Assembly (NCBI GenBank): GCA_002798275.1
Contig: NWQR01000002.1
Coordinates: forward strand, 434,001 to 498,000
Direction: 5' to 3'
Length of the DNA stretch: 64,000 nt
Source: Lysobacteraceae bacterium NML08-0793
GTDB taxonomy: Bacteria > Pseudomonadota > Gammaproteobacteria > Xanthomonadales > Xanthomonadaceae
Below are positions 55,455-64,000 of this stretch, one piece after another (the first letter of the stretch is position 1; each line of letters begins with the position of its first letter). The position numbers and the translations under genes were made by a program. The notes beneath the pieces are model-generated. The model was not told the DNA's origin, did not search any database, and saw only the letters and a program-made list of their open reading frames with translations.

Positions 55455-56744
55455 TCAGCGCTTGTCGATGGCGACGTAATCGCGCCGGACGCTGCCGGTG
55501 TACACCTGACGCGGGCGACCAATCTTGTTTTCCGCATCGTTCTGCTGCTCCAGCCAATGGCTGATCCAGCCGGCAGTGCGCGCGATGGCAAACATCACGG
55601 TGAACATTTCGGTCGGAATATTAAGCGCCTTGTAGATGATGCCGCTGTAGAAATCGACATTCGGATAGAGCTTGCGCTGCACGAAGTAATCGTCCTTGAG
55701 TGCGGCTTCTTCCAGCTTCATCGCCACATCCAGCAGCGGGTCGTTGATACCCAGCTCGTTCAGCACCTTGTAGGTCATCTCGCGGATGATGGTCGCGCGC
55801 GGATCGAAGTTTTTGTACACACGGTGGCCAAAGCCCATCAGGCGGAAGCCGGAATTCTTATCCTTGGCCTTGTCCACGGCGCTCTGCACATTGCTGGTGG
55901 AGCCAATTTCTTCCAGCATCTTCAGCACCGCCTCGTTGGCGCCGCCATGTGCCGGCCCCCACAATGCCGCCACACCGGCAGACACGCAGGCGTAAGGATT
56001 GGCGCCGGTGGAGCCGACCAGTCGCACGGTGGAAGTGGAGGCATTTTGCTCATGGTCGGCATGCAGGATGAACAGCAAATCCAATGCCTTGGCGGCCACC
56101 GGCGAAAGTTGCAGCGGCTCGCTCGGCACTTCAAACATGGTGTGCAGGAAGCGGCTGACGTATTCGAGGTTGTTCTTCGGATAGGCGTTCGGCCAGCCGA
56201 TGCGATGGCGGTAACACAGTGCAGCGATGGTCGGCACCTTGGCAATCAGGCGGATGGCCGCCAGACGACGCTGTTCCGGGTCTTCGTAATCGTGGTCGTT
56301 GTGATAGAAGCTGGCCATCGAGCCGACCATGCCCATCAGCATCGCCATCGGGTGCGCGTCGTAGCGGAAGCCCTGCACAAACTGGGTGAAACGCTCGTTG
56401 AGCATGCTGTGCACGGTAACTTCGTGCTCGAACTTGGCAAATTCGTCCTTGCTGGGCAATTCGCCATTCATCAGCAGATAGGCCACTTCAAGGAAGCTGG
56501 ATTTTTCTGCCAGTTGCTCAATCGGATAGCCACGGTACATCAGCACGCCTTCGTCGCCATCAATATAGGTGATGGCCGACTTGCAGCTGGCGGTGGCGGT
56601 AAAGCCGTTGTCGTAGGTAAAGCAGCCGGTTTCCTTGGGCAGCTTGCCGATATCGATGCAGGGCTGGCCGAGCACCGGCTGCAACACCGGCAGGACGACG
56701 GACTTCTCGCCTGCATTCAGGCTGACTTCCTTGAGGTCGGACAT
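55455..56744 (-). CDS. gltA: Type II citrate synthase
   Basis: Citrate synthase condenses acetyl-CoA and oxaloacetate at the entry of the TCA cycle. The 429-residue protein is of the hexameric, NADH-sensitive type II length. It has catalytic His residues in ILHADHEQNASTSTVRLVGS and GFGHRVYKNFDPRA and the catalytic Asp in the C-terminal NVDFYSGIIYKAL. The start at 56744 has GAGGAG upstream; 12 more residues are possible from 56780. It is monocistronic; bases 56745-56948 hold no gene. Confidence 0.97.
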   Translation of the reverse strand: MSDLKEVSLNAGEKSVVLPVLQPVLGQPCIDIGKLPKETGCFTYDNGFTATASCKSAITYIDGDEGVLMYRGYPIEQLAEKSSFLEVAYLLMNGELPSKDEFAKFEHEVTVHSMLNERFTQFVQGFRYDAHPMAMLMGMVGSMASFYHNDHDYEDPEQRRLAAIRLIAKVPTIAALCYRHRIGWPNAYPKNNLEYVSRFLHTMFEVPSEPLQLSPVAAKALDLLFILHADHEQNASTSTVRLVGSTGANPYACVSAGVAALWGPAHGGANEAVLKMLEEIGSTSNVQSAVDKAKDKNSGFRLMGFGHRVYKNFDPRATIIREMTYKVLNELGINDPLLDVAMKLEEAALKDDYFVQRKLYPNVDFYSGIIYKALNIPTEMFTVMFAIARTAGWISHWLEQQNDAENKIGRPRQVYTGSVRRDYVAIDKR

Positions 56745-56880
56745 GGAGTTTCTCCTCGGATTGATGACCGGCACGCGCATCGCTGCGGGTCAGTGAAATG
56801 TGATGCGTCGCAACATTGTCTCACAGTCGCCCGCTTTTCCGCGAGTTCGACCAAAGTCCAAGCCTGCGACAGACACGACA

Positions 56881-56902
56881 ATGGCCGCACGCTGGCGGCC
56901 AT
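56881..56902 (-). terminator. Hairpin after rpmE2
   Basis: Perfect 8-base arms 56881-56888 and 56895-56902 (ATGGCCGC / GCGGCCAT) lie 46 bases past the rpmE2 stop. The following T content on the minus strand is low, so termination is plausible but not certain. Confidence 0.45.
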
Positions 56903-56948
56903 CATCGGCACTTCGACAACCAGCCTGCGTACAGGCTGCAAGCACGGC

Positions 56949-57191
56949 TTACTTGGCGTAGCGACGCTTGAACTTGTCGATGCGGCCAGCGGTATCGACA
57001 ACGCGATTCTGACCAGTGTAGAACGGGTGCGAAGCAGAGGAGATTTCCACTTTCACCAGCGGGTATTCGTTACCGTCTTCCCACTTCACGGTTTCCTTGC
57101 TGGCAAGGGTGGAGCGGGTCAGGAACTTGAAGTCCGAGGTGACGTCGTGAAACACGACTTCGCGGTATTCGGGATGGATGTCGGCCTTCAT
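56949..57191 (-). CDS. rpmE2: 50S ribosomal protein L31, type B
   Basis: The 80-residue protein ([16 protein letters not shown]...) matches L31. It has no cysteine at all, so the zinc-binding CxxC of type A L31 is absent and it is the zinc-independent type B. In many bacteria this form replaces zinc-L31 when zinc is scarce under Zur control. I see no Zur-like dyad in the promoter, so it may be the main L31 here (inference). A good sigma-70 promoter lies just upstream. Confidence 0.95.
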   Translation of the reverse strand: MKADIHPEYREVVFHDVTSDFKFLTRSTLASKETVKWEDGNEYPLVKVEISSASHPFYTGQNRVVDTAGRIDKFKRRYAK

Positions 57192-57227
57192 CGTGGCACC
57201 GGATAGCTATGAGTAAAAGAGCCGCGC

Positions 57228-57256
57228 ATTTTATCCCCCCTGTTGCCAGCTTGCAA
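57228..57256 (-). promoter_or_regulatory. rpmE2 sigma-70 promoter
   Basis: On the minus strand TTGCAA (57256-57251), a 17-base spacer and TAAAAT (57233-57228) lie 37 bases upstream of the rpmE2 start codon. Confidence 0.65.
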
Positions 57257-57319
57257 GCTTGCGCCTTGCACCCATCGCCCACGGCTACAATACGCCCTCC
57301 TTCGCACTGCATGCCTGCC

Positions 57320-57790
57320 ATGACTGCCCGCAAGAAATACTGGCTGATGAAATCCGAGCCTTCGGAGTTTTCTATCGACGATCTGCAAGCGGTTCCCACC
57401 GAGCCTTGGTCGGGCGTGCGCAACTATCAGGCACGCAATTTCATGCGCCAGATGGAGCCTGGCGATGGCGTACTGTTCTACCACTCCAATACCGATGTAC
57501 CGGGCATTTACGGCCTTGCCGAGGTCGCCAGCTTACCCTATCCCGACCCCACGCAATTCGATCCCCAAAGCCAATATCACGACCCTAAGGCCACGCTGGA
57601 AGAACCGCGCTGGCAACTGGTGGACGTGCGCTATGTGCGGCATCTGAAACGGCCGATTTCGCTTGTCGAAATCCGCGAGCACCGCGATGACCTGGGCGAA
57701 GAGTTCGCTCTGATTCGCACCGGCTCGCGCTTGTCGGTCATGCCGGTGACTGCCGCCCAATGGAAACTTCTGCTCTCGCTTGAATCTTGA
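57320..57790 (+). CDS. EVE domain-containing protein
   Basis: The 156-residue protein is a stand-alone EVE domain: [17 protein letters not shown] at the start, [26 protein letters not shown] and [13 protein letters not shown] domains have a PUA/YTH-like fold and bind modified cytosines or other modified bases in DNA or RNA. The role in this setting is unknown. ATGs at 57311 and 57320 are possible; the latter gives the family start. It is followed by rpiA after 14 bases, a frequent proteobacterial pair. A lone TACAAT at 57286-57291 is a possible -10. Confidence 0.92.
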   Translation: MTARKKYWLMKSEPSEFSIDDLQAVPTEPWSGVRNYQARNFMRQMEPGDGVLFYHSNTDVPGIYGLAEVASLPYPDPTQFDPQSQYHDPKATLEEPRWQLVDVRYVRHLKRPISLVEIREHRDDLGEEFALIRTGSRLSVMPVTAAQWKLLLSLES

Positions 57791-57804
57791 ATAAGGAATC
57801 CCCG

Positions 57805-58470
57805 ATGTCCGAAGCCAAACGTCTGGCCGCTGAAAAAGCCCTTGAATACGTCGAAGACGGCATGATTGTCGGTGTCGGCACCGGCTCCACCGTGGCCTAT
57901 TTCATCGACGCCCTGGGACGCGATCCCGGTCGCATCAAGGGGGCGGTTTCCAGCTCCGAACAAAGCACCACGCAACTGCGAAAACACGGCATCGAAATCC
58001 TCGACCTCAACCACACCGGCGAACTGGCGCTGTACGTGGATGGCGCGGACGAATGCAACCTAGCCAAACAACTCATCAAGGGCGGCGGCGGCGCACTCAC
58101 GCGCGAGAAAATCATCGCCGAAGCCAGCGCCCGGTTCGTCTGCATCATCGACCCCACAAAGCAGGTCGATGTACTGGGGCGCTTCCCGTTGCCGGTGGAA
58201 GTATTGCCGATGGCGCGCAGCTTGGTGGCTCGTGAAATCCTGGCCATGACCGGCGGCCAGCCGGTATTTCGCATGCAGTCGCAAACCCAGGCTTTCGTTA
58301 CCGACAACGGCAATCACATTCTGGATATTCACAACCTCAATATCACCGACCCGAAGGCGCTGGAGGCGGCCATCAACCAGATTCCTGGCGTGGTCTGCGT
58401 GGGACTGTTTGCCCGTCGCCCAGCCGATGTGGTGATTGTCGGGGGCGAACCTGCACAAGTGCTGCGATGA
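57805..58470 (+). CDS. rpiA: Ribose-5-phosphate isomerase A
   Basis: RpiA interconverts ribose 5-phosphate and ribulose 5-phosphate. The 221-residue enzyme has the phosphate loop [14 protein letters not shown], the catalytic region [31 protein letters not shown] (Asp, Glu and Lys) and [11 protein letters not shown] near the end. AAGGAA precedes the ATG at 57805; an in-frame TTG at 57787 would overlap the EVE gene. It overlaps the next gene by ATGA. Confidence 0.96.
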   Translation: MSEAKRLAAEKALEYVEDGMIVGVGTGSTVAYFIDALGRDPGRIKGAVSSSEQSTTQLRKHGIEILDLNHTGELALYVDGADECNLAKQLIKGGGGALTREKIIAEASARFVCIIDPTKQVDVLGRFPLPVEVLPMARSLVAREILAMTGGQPVFRMQSQTQAFVTDNGNHILDIHNLNITDPKALEAAINQIPGVVCVGLFARRPADVVIVGGEPAQVLR

Positions 58471-59261
58471 GCACGGAAATCCGCTTCGATGATGGCGCAG
58501 CCTATGCGCAATACATGGGCGCGTGGAGCCAAATCATCGGCGGGCAATTTCTCCATTGGCTGAATCTGCCGACTCAGCTCGACTGGCTGGATGTGGGCTG
58601 CGGCAACGGGGCATTCACCGAACAAATTCACGCCCAGATGCAGCCCCGGCAACTGGCCGGCATCGATCCCGCACCCGCCCAATTGGACTACGCGCGCAGT
58701 CGTCCGGCGCTTGCCCGTGCCATCTTGCTGGAAGGCGATGCCATGGCGCTGCCGTTTGCCGATGACAGCTTTGATGTGGCAGTGATGCCGCTGGTGATTT
58801 TTTTCGTGCCGGAGCCTGCGCGAGGCGTGGCCGAGATGGTTCGCGTGGTGCGCCAGGGCGGCTTGGTTTGTGCCTATGCCTGGGATATGTACGGCGGTGG
58901 CTTTCCCTATACCCTGCTGGCCGAAGCACTGCGCGAAGTCGGGCAACCCGCACCCGCCCCGCCGAGCGTATCGGCCTCACGCCCAGAAGTGCTGCATGCG
59001 CTTTGGCAGACAGCCGGCTTGACGGATATTGCACTGCGCCGCTTTGATGCCCGGCGCAGCTTTGCCAGCTTCGATGACTGGTGGCATATCGCCACACTGC
59101 GCTCCAGCACCCGCGAGCGTCTGGCGCGCCTAGATGCGGCCACACGTCGCACGCTTCAAGCACGAATGCGCGAGCGTCTGGTCGAGTTCACCGATGCGCA
59201 TGGCCAGCTACATTTGCCCGCCCATGCCCATGCCATTCGCGGGCGCGTGGCGCTGTCCTGA
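58467..59261 (+). CDS. Class I SAM-dependent methyltransferase (UbiE/Coq5-like fold)
   Basis: The 264-residue protein has the SAM motif [16 protein letters not shown], the acidic ribose-binding strand [38 protein letters not shown] and a C-terminal helical region with Arg-rich [16 protein letters not shown]. This is a general small-molecule methyltransferase layout; the substrate cannot be told. It is translationally coupled to rpiA. Confidence 0.85.
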   Translation: MSTEIRFDDGAAYAQYMGAWSQIIGGQFLHWLNLPTQLDWLDVGCGNGAFTEQIHAQMQPRQLAGIDPAPAQLDYARSRPALARAILLEGDAMALPFADDSFDVAVMPLVIFFVPEPARGVAEMVRVVRQGGLVCAYAWDMYGGGFPYTLLAEALREVGQPAPAPPSVSASRPEVLHALWQTAGLTDIALRRFDARRSFASFDDWWHIATLRSSTRERLARLDAATRRTLQARMRERLVEFTDAHGQLHLPAHAHAIRGRVALS

Positions 59262-59297
59262 TCAGCAAGCCCCCCCGCCCCTGCCACCTATGAAAAT

Positions 59298-59314
59298 GGG
59301 GGCAAAAAGCCCCC
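59298..59314 (-). terminator. Terminator between the methyltransferase gene and ubiE
   Basis: Arms 59298-59303 and 59309-59314 (GGGGGC / GCCCCC) with an AAAAA loop; on the minus strand ATTTTC follows. It fits the end of ubiE and may also serve the plus strand. Confidence 0.65.
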
Positions 59315-59346
59315 TACAAAAATCAGCCAAGCCGCCCAATCCCGGC

Positions 59347-60102
59347 TCAAACCTTATAGCCGGTGTGGATGGCGACGATGCCGGCAGAAAGGTTGCGGTA
59401 GCCGACGCGGGCAAAACCGGCTTCCTGCATCATGGTTTTCAGGGTTTCCTGCGGCGGATGCTTGCGGATGGATTCGGCCAGATACTGATAACTGTCGGCA
59501 TCATTGGCGAACAGCTTGCCAAGACGCGGCAGCACTTTGAAGGAGTGGAAGTCGTAAATCGGACGGAACCACTCGGCGGTAACTTCGGAAAACTCCAGCA
59601 CCCGCGCCTGGCCGCCGACTTTCAGCACACGGTGCATTTCCCGCAATGCCGCATCCTTGTCGGTAACATTGCGCAGGCCAAAAGCAATGGTTACAAGGTC
59701 GAAGCTAGCATCGGGAAAGGGCAGTTTTTCCGCGTTGCACTGCACATATTCAAAGCCGCGCACCTGACCGCGATTGGTCATACGCTCGCGTCCGACTTTC
59801 AGCATCGAGGCGTTGATGTCTCCCAGCACCAGGCTACCGTTGTCGCCCACACGCGGTTTCAAAAGTGCGGCGATATCGCCGGTGCCCCCGGCCAAATCCA
59901 GCACGCGATCACCCGGCCGCACTTGTGCGGTGGCCACGAAGTAGCGCTTCCAAACCCGATGGATGCCAAGCGACATCAAATCGTTCATCAGGTCGTAGTT
60001 GCCGGCCACCGAGGAAAACACCCCGGCAACCAGTTTCTGCTTTTCCGCCACCGGCACGTCGCGGAAGCCAAAATGCGTGGTGCTCTTGTCGTATTCGCTC
60101 AT
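59347..60102 (-). CDS. ubiE: Ubiquinone/menaquinone C-methyltransferase
   Basis: UbiE methylates the quinone ring in ubiquinone (and menaquinone) synthesis. The 251-residue protein has the family landmarks [21 protein letters not shown], the SAM motif [45 protein letters not shown] and the C-terminal [11 protein letters not shown]. Usually ubiE is followed by ubiJ and ubiB; here it lies alone, 52 bases after lpdA on the same strand. Confidence 0.96.
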   Translation of the reverse strand: MSEYDKSTTHFGFRDVPVAEKQKLVAGVFSSVAGNYDLMNDLMSLGIHRVWKRYFVATAQVRPGDRVLDLAGGTGDIAALLKPRVGDNGSLVLGDINASMLKVGRERMTNRGQVRGFEYVQCNAEKLPFPDASFDLVTIAFGLRNVTDKDAALREMHRVLKVGGQARVLEFSEVTAEWFRPIYDFHSFKVLPRLGKLFANDADSYQYLAESIRKHPPQETLKTMMQEAGFARVGYRNLSAGIVAIHTGYKV

Positions 60103-60154
60103 TCAACAACTCCACTGCCCCGCTTGCCGGGGCAGTTTCACAAAGCCTTGCGGC

Positions 60155-61901
60155 TTATTTCTTTTTCGGGATGTAGAGGTCGGTAATGGTGCCTTCGTAC
60201 ACTTCCGAGGCCATGCCAACCGACTCGCCCAGGGTGGGATGTGGGTGGATGGTATGACCGATATCGGCCGCTTCGCAGCCCATTTCGATGGCCAGCGCCA
60301 CTTCCGAAATCAACTCGCCTGCATGCGGGCCGACGATGCCGCCGCCAATCACCCGGTGCGTGGCCTCATCGAAAATCAGCTTGGTAAAGCCTTCGGTACG
60401 GCCAAGGCCGATGGCGCGGCCACTGGCAGCCCAGGGGAACTTGCCCACGCCGATTTTCAGCCCCTTTTCCCGTGCCTCGGCCTCGGTTACGCCCACCCAG
60501 GCGATTTCCGGGTCGGTATAGGCCACGCCCGGAATCACCCGCGCCACCCATTCTTTCTTTTCACCCGCGGCGACTTCTGCCGCCAACTTGCCTTCATGGG
60601 TGGCCTTGTGTGCCAGCATCGGCTGACCGACCAAATCGCCGATGGCGAAGATATGCGGCACATTGGTGCGCATCTGTGCATCGACCGGAATCAGGCCGCG
60701 CTCGGCCACTTTTACCCCGGCCTTTTCCGCATCGAGCCTACCACCATTGGCACTGCGTCCGACGGCCACCAGCACACGGTCGTACATCGTGGTTTCCGGC
60801 AGGCTCTGGCCTTCGAACACGCACTGGATGCCTTTTTTGTCGGCGCGCGCTTCCACCACCCGAGTGCCCAGATGCACCGCCACCCCTTGTGCCTTCAGGC
60901 GGGCGGCCAAGGGCTTGACCAAATCAAGATCTGCGCCCGGCACCAGTTGTGGCCCCAGCTCCACCACGACGACCTCGCTGCCAAGGCCGCGATACACCGT
61001 GGCCATTTCAAGGCCGATGATGCCGCCGCCGACCACCAGCAGCTTCTTTGGTACTTCAGGCAGCGCCAGTGCATCGGTGGAATCCATCACCCGCGGATCC
61101 TCCCAAGGGAAGCCCGGCAGTTTCACCGCCTGCGAGCCTGCGGCGATGATGCATTGCTCAAACCTGAGAATCTGCGTTTTGCCTGCGTTTTCGATGGCAA
61201 GCTCGTTAGGCGAAATGAACTTCGCCACGCCCTCCACCGTGCGCACCTTGCGCTGTTTGGCCATGCCGGCCAAACCTTTGGTGAGCTGACCGACGACTTT
61301 TTCCTTGTAGCCACGCAGCTTGTCGATGTCGATTTTTGGCTTGCCAAAACTGACACCAAACGCATCGGCATGCGCGGCGGCATCAATCACTTCGGCCGCA
61401 TGCAGCAGCGCCTTGGAGGGAATGCAACCGACATTCAGGCAGACCCCGCCCAAGGTCGAATAACGCTCCACCAGCACCGTATCTAGGCCGAGATCGGCGG
61501 CACGGAAGGCGGCCGTGTAGCCCCCTGGGCCTGCGCCAATCACCACCATGCGGCATTCGATATCCGCCGGCTTGCCGCTGGCAGCCGCAGCCTCAGGTGC
61601 CGGGGTTGCAGCAACTTGCGCCGGTGCAGGTGCGGCAGGCGCAGCTTCGGGCTTGGCGGTATCCGTCGTGGCCGCAGCTTCGCTTTCAATCACCACCACC
61701 ACATCGCCTTCGGAAAGCGTATCGCCAAGTTTCACTTTCAGTTCTGCCACGGTGCCGGCCACGGTGCTCGGCACTTCCATGGTGGCCTTGTCCGATTCCA
61801 GCGTAACGAGCCCTTGATCCACGCTGATCACATCGCCTGGCTTGACCAATACTTCAATCACCGGCACATCGCTGTGGCCGCCAATATCGGGAACACGTAC
61901 T

Positions 61902-61921
<20 letters not shown>
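60155..61921 (-). CDS. lpdA: Dihydrolipoyl dehydrogenase (E3) with N-terminal lipoyl domain
   Basis: E3 reoxidises the dihydrolipoyl groups of the pyruvate dehydrogenase complex using FAD and NAD. The 588-residue protein begins with a lipoyl domain (about 1-80; lipoyl Lys45 in LESDKATMEV), an Ala/Pro linker, then the E3 fold with GAGPGGYTAAFRAADLG, the redox disulfide GGVCLNVGCIPSK, VVGGGIIGLEMATVYRGLG and the C-terminal HTIHPHPTLGE. The start is at 61921 (MTMARVEV) or two codons later; GGGAGA precedes. It overlaps mscS by 20 bases. aceF lies upstream, so this is the PDH E3. Confidence 0.96.
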
Positions 61922-63017
<1,096 letters not shown>

Positions 63018-64000
63018 TTACAGCAGCACCCGGCGCATATCGGCCAGGAGCGCGGCAAGGCTTGCGGTAAAGCGCGCCGCAGCGGCGCCGTCAATCACGC
63101 GATGGTCATAGCTGAGCGAAAGCGGCAGCATCAGACGCGGGGCGAACTTCTTGCCATTCCACACCGGCTGGATGCTGGACTTGGAAACCCCAAGAATCGC
63201 CACTTCCGGCGCATTGACAATCGGCGTGAACGCCGTACCGCCGATGCCGCCCAAGGAGCTGATGGAAAAACAGCCGCCCTGCATTTCAGCCGGTCCCAGT
63301 TTGCCTTCACGCGCCTTCTTGGCGAGTGCGGAAGTTTCCTGGGCGATTTCAATCACGCCCTTCTGGTCGCAATCACGCACCACCGGCACCACTAGGCCAT
63401 TTGGCGTGTCGGCGGCAAAACCGATATGGAAGTATTTCTTCAGCGTCAGGTTTTCGCCGCTTTCATCCAACGAAGCGTTGAACTCCGGATATTGCTTCAA
63501 TACCGACACCACGGCTTTCATCAGGAAGGCCAGCATGGTGAGCTTGATACCGGCTTTCTGGTTTTCGGCATTGAGCTGTACGCGCAGGGCTTCAAGGTCG
63601 GTGATGTCGGCTTGGTCGAACTGGGTCACATGCGGAATCATCGCCCAGTTGCGCGCTAGGTTGGCACCGGAAATCTTCTTGATGCGCGAAAGTGGCTTGA
63701 CCTCGACTTCGCCGAACTTGGCAAAGTCCACTTTCGGCCACGGCAACAGGTTGAGCCCGCCACCGGCAGCCACCGCGCCGCCGCCCGTCCCGCCTGCCAA
63801 TGCGGCTTTGACGAATTTCTGCACATCCTCACGAGTGATGCGCCCCTTGTTGGCGCTACCGCTGACCTTCATCAGATCCACGCCCAGCTCGCGGGCAAAC
63901 AGGCGCACTGCCGGGCTGGCATACGGCACTTTGTCCGGCAACACGGCATCGGCTTCAAATCGTAGCGGCGGCTGGCCGCTGCCAGCGGGCTCGGCAGTCG
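63018..64000 (-). CDS. aceF: Dihydrolipoyllysine acetyltransferase (pyruvate dehydrogenase E2), 5' end outside window
   Basis: E2 is the core of the pyruvate dehydrogenase complex and transfers acetyl groups to CoA. The visible C-terminal 326 residues or so contain the linker, the peripheral subunit-binding domain ([33 protein letters not shown]) and the catalytic domain with [19 protein letters not shown] and the active-site His in [14 protein letters not shown]. The frame is open to the window edge, so the lipoyl domains lie outside. mscS and lpdA follow immediately. Confidence 0.95.
   Translation of the reverse strand, partial: TAEPAGSGQPPLRFEADAVLPDKVPYASPAVRLFARELGVDLMKVSGSANKGRITREDVQKFVKAALAGGTGGGAVAAGGGLNLLPWPKVDFAKFGEVEVKPLSRIKKISGANLARNWAMIPHVTQFDQADITDLEALRVQLNAENQKAGIKLTMLAFLMKAVVSVLKQYPEFNASLDESGENLTLKKYFHIGFAADTPNGLVVPVVRDCDQKGVIEIAQETSALAKKAREGKLGPAEMQGGCFSISSLGGIGGTAFTPIVNAPEVAILGVSKSSIQPVWNGKKFAPRLMLPLSLSYDHRVIDGAAAARFTASLAALLADMRRVLL

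Noticed and set aside
55557-57206. Plus-strand frame of 549 codons across gltA and rpmE2
   Set aside because: Both underlying minus-strand genes are certain, and the frame gives a His/Gly/Ala-rich sequence with no homology-like features.
57192-57319. 6S RNA gene upstream of the EVE gene
   Set aside because: 6S RNA can lie in this neighbourhood in relatives, but the 128-base gap is too short and is occupied by the rpmE2 promoter and leader.
59999-61486. Plus-strand frame of 495 codons opposite lpdA and ubiE
   Set aside because: Antisense shadow of two well-identified genes; His-rich low-information translation.

Overview
The window is a GC-rich, gene-dense bacterial chromosome segment with 64 protein genes and no rRNA, tRNA, CRISPR array, transposase or phage module that I can see. 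Gene content points to a gammaproteobacterium, most likely of the Xanthomonadales/Lysobacterales (inference). The supporting pieces are aroQ-accB-accC-prmA-DUF3426-fis-purH, fmt/def/rsmB next to a LysM gene and dprA, pilMNOPQ divergent from a class A PBP, an EVE-domain gene before rpiA, and an E3 (lpdA) with its own lipoyl domain.

Layout: 1-6200, aroQ, acetyl-CoA carboxylase genes accBC, prmA, a zinc-ribbon-less DUF3426 protein, fis and purH. 6200-11900, a lysine/alanine-rich histone-H1-like protein, a Do-type protease, three small envelope genes of YqjD/YqjE type, a HAD phosphatase and an M17 aminopeptidase. 12000-23400, an ODP-like diiron protein, an EamA exporter, Prc protease, rRNA modification genes (rsuA, rsmC, rsmB), fmt, def, a LysM protein and dprA. 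23400-29850, a truncated haemoglobin with DUF3999/DUF2339 membrane proteins, gapA and ompW. 29900-33640, a sulfide/persulfide cluster: two lipoproteins divergent from rhodanese, BigR-like repressor, persulfide dioxygenase and two YeeE/YedE transporters. 33640-36650, an orphan acidic gene and a BlaI/BlaR1-type module with TonB-like domains. 36700-47040, transketolase, a dicarboxylate symporter and the six-gene Bat/MoxR operon. 47100-54740, the type IV pilus operon pilMNOPQ and PBP1a. 54760-64000, an unknown gene, gltA, rpmE2, an EVE gene, rpiA, a methyltransferase, ubiE, lpdA, mscS and a partial aceF.

Many genes are translationally coupled by ATGA, TGATG or TAATG overlaps: prmA/DUF3426, rsuA/rsmC/rsmB/fmt, the Bat operon, pilMNOPQ, DUF2339/DUF3999/haemoglobin and the sulfur operon. 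Operon ends are marked by clear hairpin terminators, several of them bidirectional between convergent genes.

The most interesting parts are: (i) the sulfur cluster, with a BigR/SqrR-like cysteine pair and a divergent pair of lipoproteins (one with a CxxCH haem motif, one DUF442-like); (ii) a BatB-type VWA/TPR protein carrying 36 glutamines encoded by eleven perfect 9-bp repeats and a degenerate MIDAS; (iii) a stand-alone diiron ODP-like protein behind a CRP/FNR-type palindrome; (iv) an FNR/ANR-like box between gapA and ompW; and (v) two perfect BlaI-type operators on an M56-TonB module.
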